Below, one piece after another: positions 57,833 through 64,000 of a stretch of 64,000 nucleotides of DNA. Position numbers and translations under genes: made by a program. Each line of letters opens with the position of its first letter. The first letter of the stretch is position 1. This stretch comes from Armillaria gallica (lineage: Eukaryota; Basidiomycota; Agaricomycetes; Agaricales; Physalacriaceae), in assembly GCA_037576215.1 (NCBI GenBank), contig JBANDB010000004.1, positions 5,332,001-5,396,000 on the forward strand, in the 5' to 3' direction. The notes under the pieces were generated by a model. That model was not told the DNA's origin, did not search any database, and worked only from the letters and a program-made list of their open reading frames with translations.

Positions 57833-58781
57833 TTTGAAGATTCTTAGTTAATATGTACTGTAGTGTATGTATGAAAGTTCAGTAAACGCACCGTATCTCT
57901 TTCTTCCCATTCAATCCATAGCTGCAGACTGAGACTCGGGGGCTACTCACTGGTAGTGCATTGCACCGTATCCAGTACCGATACTACAGTGCCTATCTCT
58001 TCACCCATGAAGAAGGGACCGTGTGATAATGAGAAGATTCGGGAAACAACACGTTCCAGGCTTATAGCGCTAACGCAAAATAGCCCGTCAAGAGATCGAT
58101 GGACCTGCTAGCCCTCACATTGCACCAGCCACATTCGCCCAGTCCGAAGCAGAAGGAGGTGGGAAAACAGCGAGAAAAACAGCGAAAGGAAAAAAACCGC
58201 TGTTATTAAGAGTGAGTTTGAGTATCGCGCAAAATCATCGGTGCTAGTGATTCACTACAGGTGCAGGTACGGTCGTCTTGAGAACTGGATAGTGTTGTCA
58301 CTCACGAAGAACCGTCGGCACCCGGCCCCAGAGAGAGTTCGGCTGCGGAGATAGTACAGTGTTTGTGGTAACGACCTGGTGGACTATGGGTCTGTTGGTG
58401 GTGGTAGATGCGGATATAGAACGAGTGGTGGTTTCCTAATGGAATACCATCATGAAAAAAGCCGCAAGTTATCCCGCCTACCTGCCAAAAAATGCCTCTC
58501 CGCGCGCCGCTCTTCTCTTAAAAATATTCTGAGAGGATTCCGTCTGTTCTTTTCCCGACCATGGTTCGGGGAGAATTTTTGAACTTTGAGGCTTTGAAGA
58601 ACACCAATTCGGGGGTCGAGGAGGTGCCGTTCAGAATAGGAAACCCTCCTTCCATTTTCAGGAAATATTTTGTAAATACATGCAATATACTGCTATTCTA
58701 CCCAAAGGACGCTGCTTGCAGACTGAGAAAGAATGAGGACGCGTGAATATAGAGATATATGACAGACGTACCAACTCCGGC
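57833..58781. other. Duplicated spacer after NmrA copy 2
   Basis: Counterpart of 48341-49252 with a few substitutions and small gaps. No gene called. Confidence 0.4.
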
Positions 58782-60100
58782 TATTTCCTTGAATTTCCCG
58801 TACGCCGCCGTTCATCCTTCACCCCCTCCGACCCTTTCGCCGGACGACGATACATCGCGTCGGTGCAAAATCCAGACATCCCCGCTATCACGGAATACTT
58901 ACGGCTCCGTTGCATATAACTGAGTTCTTGAATTCTTCATTTGGGGAAGTGTTGCAGGGGAGATCGTCGAGGTGAGAAGCGCGTAAAGTTTGAGATTAGG
59001 CTGAGGATGGGTTAATGCGTGCGAATACAGAATGGGGAGACAGATATACCATTCCCCGGCGCATCCCCGATCATCGATCATCTCCTTGGATGTTCCCTCC
59101 GCCGTAACCTCGCCTCAATCTCCAAACAGTTCTGATCTTGCTCGCCGGACGGCGATATATCGTGTCAGCGCGAAAATATACACTTGAAGACTCCATTCAA
59201 GAGAGTGTTGTGCGAGATCAATTGCGCTGCAAAACGAGTGAGTGTGTGTGAACACAAAAGTAACGGGAAAGACATACCATCTCTTGATATCCCTGGAATC
59301 CTCCTTATGTCGCCATCCTCCCTCGCCCGTGACCTTGCTCGCCGGACGACGATGCGTCGTGTCGGGGTAAAATACGGTTGAGTTTCCTTCTTTGAGGCCA
59401 ATTCTGGGTCGTCGTGTAAAAGGACGTCGCGGGGATCGGCGTATTGGTGTCAGGCTGAGTGAAGGGTGAGCGTGCATGAACTCGGAGAGATAAAAGGGAC
59501 ACACCATCCCTGGCCTTCTCTTTGAATCCTCCCTTATTCCGATCTTTCAACCCCATCTCTTCACGGTATCCTGGCCTTGCTCGCTGGAAGACGATAGATC
59601 GTCTTGGCGCAAAATCTGACTCCATTGCGAAGCTTGCGGCCAAAAACAAGTTCTTGAAGTCTAGAGTGAATCACACATGCTGAGAAGTGAATGAATGCGC
59701 AGACACAGAATGACAAAAGGCACATACCATTCCCGGCACGTCCCCGACCGTCTGCTTTACTCCTCCCTTCCCATCCTTTACTCTCTCGCAGGTACGGTAT
59801 CTTGACCTTGCTCGCCGGATGACGATACGTCGTCTCGGTGCAAAATCTGGTTCAAATCGACGACAAAACGAGATCCATCGGCGCGGAGCAGTCGCGTCTG
59901 AGTGCGGAGACTTCAGAGATCGAAATCTGCGCGGAGAATAAGGACCCCTGAACGCACGCGAGGTGTATGAGGACTTACCACCTTGTGCGTTTCCTCATCA
60001 ATCATTCTGTCCCTTCTAGTGGAGCGACGACATAAGGCCTGCTCGCTGGATTGCGATACGTCGTCTTGGGAAAAAATTAGGTCGACCTGAAATATAAATA
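58782..60100 (-). other. Repeat-exon locus, copy 2 (six modules, mostly open)
   Basis: Same six-module minus-strand array as 49287-50610. Here the shared frame is open in modules where copy 1 has stops: module 2 reads DFAPRRRIVIRRARS and continues open to its donor (AATG|GTATGTG), module 3 DFAPRRSIVFQRARP, module 4 YFTPTRRIVVRRARS, module 5 FALTRYIAVRRARSELF. Lead-in sequences differ (LASKKETQP, LAASFAMES, AIDLAQHSLEW). Module 6 ends with TAG in both units and may be the last exon. The result would be an Arg-rich repeat protein of about 45-50 residues per exon. Family unknown. Confidence 0.4.
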
Positions 60101-60999
60101 AGGGAAGACGGACAAAAGAAAGCAAATTTCGAATACGTACCCTATAAGAAGGGTCTGAAATAGAGGAATAAGGTTTGTAATGGACACAGAAAGTAACGAA
60201 GCACTTACGATGGTGGTGGTAGGAGACAAGCTGTGCTCCGTGTGTGCCGATCAGCTGGTTGATCCTGATATAGCCATCAACACTCGTAGCGACGAGTTCG
60301 ATGACCTTTGAGGGAGTCAATGAGAGGACGAGATGGTAATGGTATAATGGTGTAGCAGAAGGAGAGAGGAATGTAAAAAGGGACGAAATGATACGGGATG
60401 TGCCAAGTGAGGATGGTGAAGGTAAGATAATAAAAGGAAACCAGTTTGACGGTCTGTCAACAGGATTTTTGAATTCAACAAGATCACGAGGGCGCACGCC
60501 GAGACGCGATGAGTGAAACGTTTGTGTGTCGGCACGCCTGTCAAAATGTTCAAATCCAGCCGGCATGCGTCCCTCCGTATCTTCCAGAATCACCGAGCCT
60601 CAAGCTGAACACGTTTCAATATCACCCTCAAATTTTTATTTCATTCAATTCCAAAGAATACAATTGTACATAGAATACGGCCTCGTAAGTTCGGTCCATA
60701 CCCATAAAGAGCAGCCTCAAAATTTGATGGAGTGTCAATGGCTAAGTGAAGGTCACCGAAGCCTGTCAAGCTAAGCAAACAAATCAACATACTTCCTTTT
60801 TGCTAACGATCATCTTTCCTAGCGCGTCGTTACTTGCATTGTCCACCGACTAGGAACCCAGACAAGCACCGTCAAGTTCAGCACACGCACAGTGCTCAAA
60901 TTGACTCACGGTCCCAGTGTGCAAGAATAGCCTTCCAAGCACGGTGAGTTAACGAAACATTATTGGATAGACGTGTACTTACGGAGATCGATGCAGAGT
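60101..60999 (-). other. Candidate exons upstream of the module array, copy 2
   Basis: Includes a 226-codon open frame (60593 to 59913) that contains 'VIELVATSVDGYIRINQLIG' and then crosses two apparent introns (GTAAGTGC...TTTCAG and GTACGTATTC...TTTCAG) into the first module 'IFSQDDVSQSSEQ'. Counterpart of 50621-51470. Confidence 0.3.
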
Positions 61000-62410
61000 C
61001 CATATCCATTATTTAGCCAGCTTTCAAGATGTACGGTGCGTGGTTGGCTTTTTTTTCAGAGACGACGCACTCACCAGGAACACGGCTGTCAAGCACATCT
61101 CCCGGACAGTCGGTTAGTAAGGCAATTCTGACTAGCGCGAATACGGCGGATCCGAACCCATCCAGGTAGCCGGCGGGAGATGTAGTCATAACGTACGTCG
61201 GACGCCGACCTAGATCTACTGATTCACCCCGATGCAATGACGGTGGCGCCACGGTAAGATCTTCTTTGCCGGCACCATCTCAACGCGCAAATCCGTGTCA
61301 TATTCGGAGCCACTCTAAATGAACAGTAAGTCAAACATTTGATATCAAACTGACATGGTCACTTACTGATCTTCCCCGCAGTCTGAACAGTCTCCTGATC
61401 GACGCGGGGACATAGTGCGCTTGACTGCATGTCAACCACGTCTGCGAGTGAGTTTCCGGTCTCTGCGCTTCCGTTGCTGTTCTTAGAGCTAGAATCGCTC
61501 TATCTCAGCGGTAAGTCTTTAAATATTCCAAATTGACGTCGAGTAACGTACATTTGAAGGTATCTTGAGTTCGGGACATTCAAAGTGTCCGTGGAACGGA
61601 GGAGTTTCGATGCCGGTTCCACTATAGGTGCGGATACCTGAGAATTTCTTCCGTTATCGACTGATGGGGGCCCAGGTCCTCCAGGGAGATTCGAATCATC
61701 TTGCGCCGCCACGAAAATGGCCTCGTACACAAGACATAAGCTCTTAAATGAAGCGGGTGAGTCCCAGGTATTCAGTTCTGACCTAAGAATCTAGATATAT
61801 TGCGGTTAGGGTATTGCAGAGAAGCGAGATATGTTCGCTCGTGGTCACAGTAAGTCAGAATTTGACTTCTGGATCACAGAATATTCATTGCGCAATTTTC
61901 AGGTACCTGAGCAACGTTTCGGCTCCATCTGCACAAGAAGACGCGCCAACCTAGTGCATGGAAGGACTTTTTTAATTCCTGGAGTCAATATCAAGAGTCG
62001 CAGGAAGAGGTTTGCGACATTTACATACCTTTACAGTAGATCTAGCGAGTGTACTTTTGATTGAACCTAATCAAAATATGATCCACCCGCATTAACTAGA
62101 GGCTAGTAAGCATATCGTCGGCAGCATAGATGGATATGAACTTACGGAAACACGTCATGATTGTCCCTGTGCCAATTAACTTTGAATCCTCGTTCAAAGG
62201 AATATCCGCGGATTGCGCCTTTCACTCGGGCTCTGATGTCTGCAAAATTCAATTCTAGTCTGGAACGATGCGACGTAGACAGAAATACGAATCTAAAAAC
62301 GTCAGACTTACCTCAGAACATGTGCGGCTCGGGTGACATATTCCTGACATCTCTCATCAAAAGTATGGTCCTGCCGAATCCTTGAACATTGGAAGGACAT
62401 ACGCGAGGTC
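61000..62410 (-). other. Candidate 5' exons of the repeat-exon locus, copy 2
   Basis: Counterparts of the segments at 51471-52981: 62390-62310 (FQCSRIRQDHTFDERCQEY before GTAAGT), 62270-62180 (ELNFADIRARVKGAIRGYSF followed by donor GTAAGTT), 61730-61500 (PPSVDNGRNSQVSAPI) and 61252-61080 (SVDLGRRPTYVMTTSPAG). In the last segment four one-base gaps leave it two bases shorter than unit 1, so one of the two units is out of frame there. Confidence 0.3.
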
Positions 62411-62454
62411 TGGACGGTTGAAGACGAGCTGATGTATTCATTGAACTAGTGGGT

Positions 62455-64000
62455 ATCATAGAGTACGAAGGAAAGAAGGAAGCCACGAGAACACATGCTA
62501 TGAAACGATCAAGTTGCCGGCACTTATTCTAATTCTTTCACTGCAATGTCCTTCTTCCTGGCTACAATCGCACTGTCCTCATCTATTCATCTTTCAGGAG
62601 TACTAACATATTTCAACTTCCTCTGTGTTTATTTCGCCGCCGCTTAAGCTACGGTAGTTACGGCCTACTACCCGCGGACATTGTCGGAACTCCCCAATAT
62701 TCCATCCTCGTTTGCGGTCTCAGTTCGGTTATCCAGCCATCATACAAAGTTCATTCGTCACTTGTTTGACAGGCCATGATGTTTATTTGAATTCTCTGTG
62801 AACCATTGGTCAGTTCCCAAGGCCTTGATGACATCGGGCCATCCCTGATTTTCATCTGCGTCTGTAGAGTGTACTTTATTTGTCATGCCTTTAATTATGG
62901 GTCGTATGGTGAGTGAACTTGACGGAGTATATCTGACCGAGTTTACCCTTCTAGTCATGTATAATTCAATTATATTCGGTCTCCAAGGTATCGAGATCCC
63001 AATACACTTGGTTTTGCCTTCAGGACTCGGAATCAACCTTCCGCATTCCACTGGAAAGATAGCAGTGTATCCAGACGCCTCGAGATGACTTGCATCAAAA
63101 TGTCATGTCACGTCAATTTCTTGGTTCCGAAATTGAGAACATGACCTCTGGGCATCGCGCGACCCGTGAAGTTTGAAGAACCGTTGAATTTGGTCTTTTG
63201 AGAATTTCGCGCGGATTCAAGCGCGGGGACCTTGACATTTACGTGGTCCGTAATCTTTACTGAACGCTTCATATCCGGCATTTGAGCAATATTGCCGCAG
63301 CGACCTTTACTGATTGATCTGCAGGTGCAAATCCGTGGAGCTTTTGGCTATTTTCAGGTTCTTCTCGAAAATTGAAGGGCACGAAACAGGTTAGAAGTGT
63401 TCAAAATTGTAGGTAGGTATGGCATCGTAAAATGTATTTTCTGTCACACCCACTCTTCGTTCTTTAGCCTGGAAGCTGCTTTGAAGTTTGCGCACGGAGT
63501 GCAATGGAAAGAAGCAAGCCACGAGAGAACGTGCTGTCGGCGTTTATTCTTTCACCACAAAGTCATCGTTCCTGGCTTTAGTTACACTCTCCTTGTTCAT
63601 CCGTTATTCAAGTGTACTGCATTTGCTTGACGTATTCTAGATCCTCTGTGTGTTCCTTCAACACCGCTTAAGCCGCGACCCACCCCACCTCCGGATATTG
63701 GAACTGTAACAGACTTTGGTTCAAATATTCCCATACCGTTTCCCGCTTTCACTTCGGTTCTTCTGCAGTCATTCAAAGCTCATTATCGCTTAACAGGTGA
63801 TGTTACTTATTTGATTTCTCTCTTCGACGAACTCTTATGGCATTTCAAGACCTCGGTGATGCAGGGCCATCCCTGATTTACATCCATTGATGGGGAATGA
63901 ACTTTGTCAATGATGTGGTTGAATTATCATTTGTATGGTGAGTGAACTCGATCTTTGCCTCTCCTTGTCAGGTTTAATAATACTCTTCAAACGATCTTTA
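62455..64000. repeat. Internal 1 kb tandem repeat in unit 2
   Basis: 62455-63400 and 63490-64000 are both homologous to 52930-53960 of unit 1. Shared landmarks include GAAGCCACGAGA, TCCTGGCT, CATCCCTGATTT and TGGTGAGTGAACT. The distal copy is the closer match to unit 1. Each copy contains the NQG(W/Q)P-type coding remnant on the minus strand. Confidence 0.65.

Larger units (their letters stand above)
56201..64000. repeat. 9.49 kb direct tandem duplication, unit 2 (runs off the window)
   Basis: Second copy of the unit at 46710-56200. The NmrA gene region is almost identical, while the repeat-exon region is visibly more diverged with many small gaps. Unit 2 also has an internal 1 kb tandem repeat at its right end. 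Confidence 0.9.

Overview
The window looks like nuclear DNA of a filamentous basidiomycete, most likely an agaricomycete. The signs are intron-rich genes with 45-70 nt introns (GTRNGT donors, YAG acceptors), a DUF6535 membrane protein, F-box-like proteins carrying the basidiomycete 'PW-LGQVCSSWR' signature, a fungal SMF-type Nramp transporter, and tandem lineage-specific families. I see no rRNA, tRNA, CRISPR or viral genes.

Left and centre (about 2-43 kb) hold a dispersed and tandem family of seven F-box-like genes: 2.0-3.7 (-), 11.5-13.2, 16.1-17.8, 20.9-22.6, 33.8-34.2 (fragment), 38.2-39.8 and 41.5-43.1 kb. Only the last reads through intact. The others carry frameshifts, a nonsense codon, deletions or truncation. 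Between them lie an Nramp metal transporter (8.1-9.7), three paralogues of an unrecognised membrane-protein family (18.5-19.7, 25.7-27.2 decayed, 27.9-29.1), an 891-residue DUF6535 protein (29.3-32.1, minus), a probable HMG-box protein with a Cys cluster, AT-hook and coiled coil (34.7-35.9, minus), and unassigned minus-strand exons (36.4-37.8). Two non-autonomous DNA transposons are well bounded: a Tc1/mariner-like one (9976-10828, TA duplication) and a hAT-like one (32452-33067, perfect 8-bp duplication). A 20-22 nt motif recurs four times outside genes on the plus strand.

The last two F-box copies sit in a 2.7-2.8 kb direct tandem duplication (37.4-40.1 and 40.7-43.5) that also copied the start of a divergent minus-strand gene. 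A short, nearly identical tract inside it suggests gene conversion.

The right part (43.7-64 kb) starts with a six-exon acyl-CoA oxidase/dehydrogenase-like gene (minus). It is followed by a 9.49 kb direct tandem duplication: unit 1 about 46.71-56.20, unit 2 from 56.20 to beyond the window. Each unit carries a four-exon NmrA-like/isoflavone-reductase-like gene (299 residues, five amino-acid differences between copies). Each also carries an unrecognised minus-strand locus containing six similar exon-like modules spaced 0.2-0.3 kb apart, with a shared arginine-rich motif and a hairpin-forming core. Unit 2 keeps these modules open where unit 1 has stops.

The overall picture is a rapidly duplicating accessory region in which F-box-like, membrane and repeat-exon families multiply and decay among a few conserved metabolic and transport genes. 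No operon-like cooperation is evident. Exon structures were assembled by eye from splice signals and reading-frame continuity and need transcript support.
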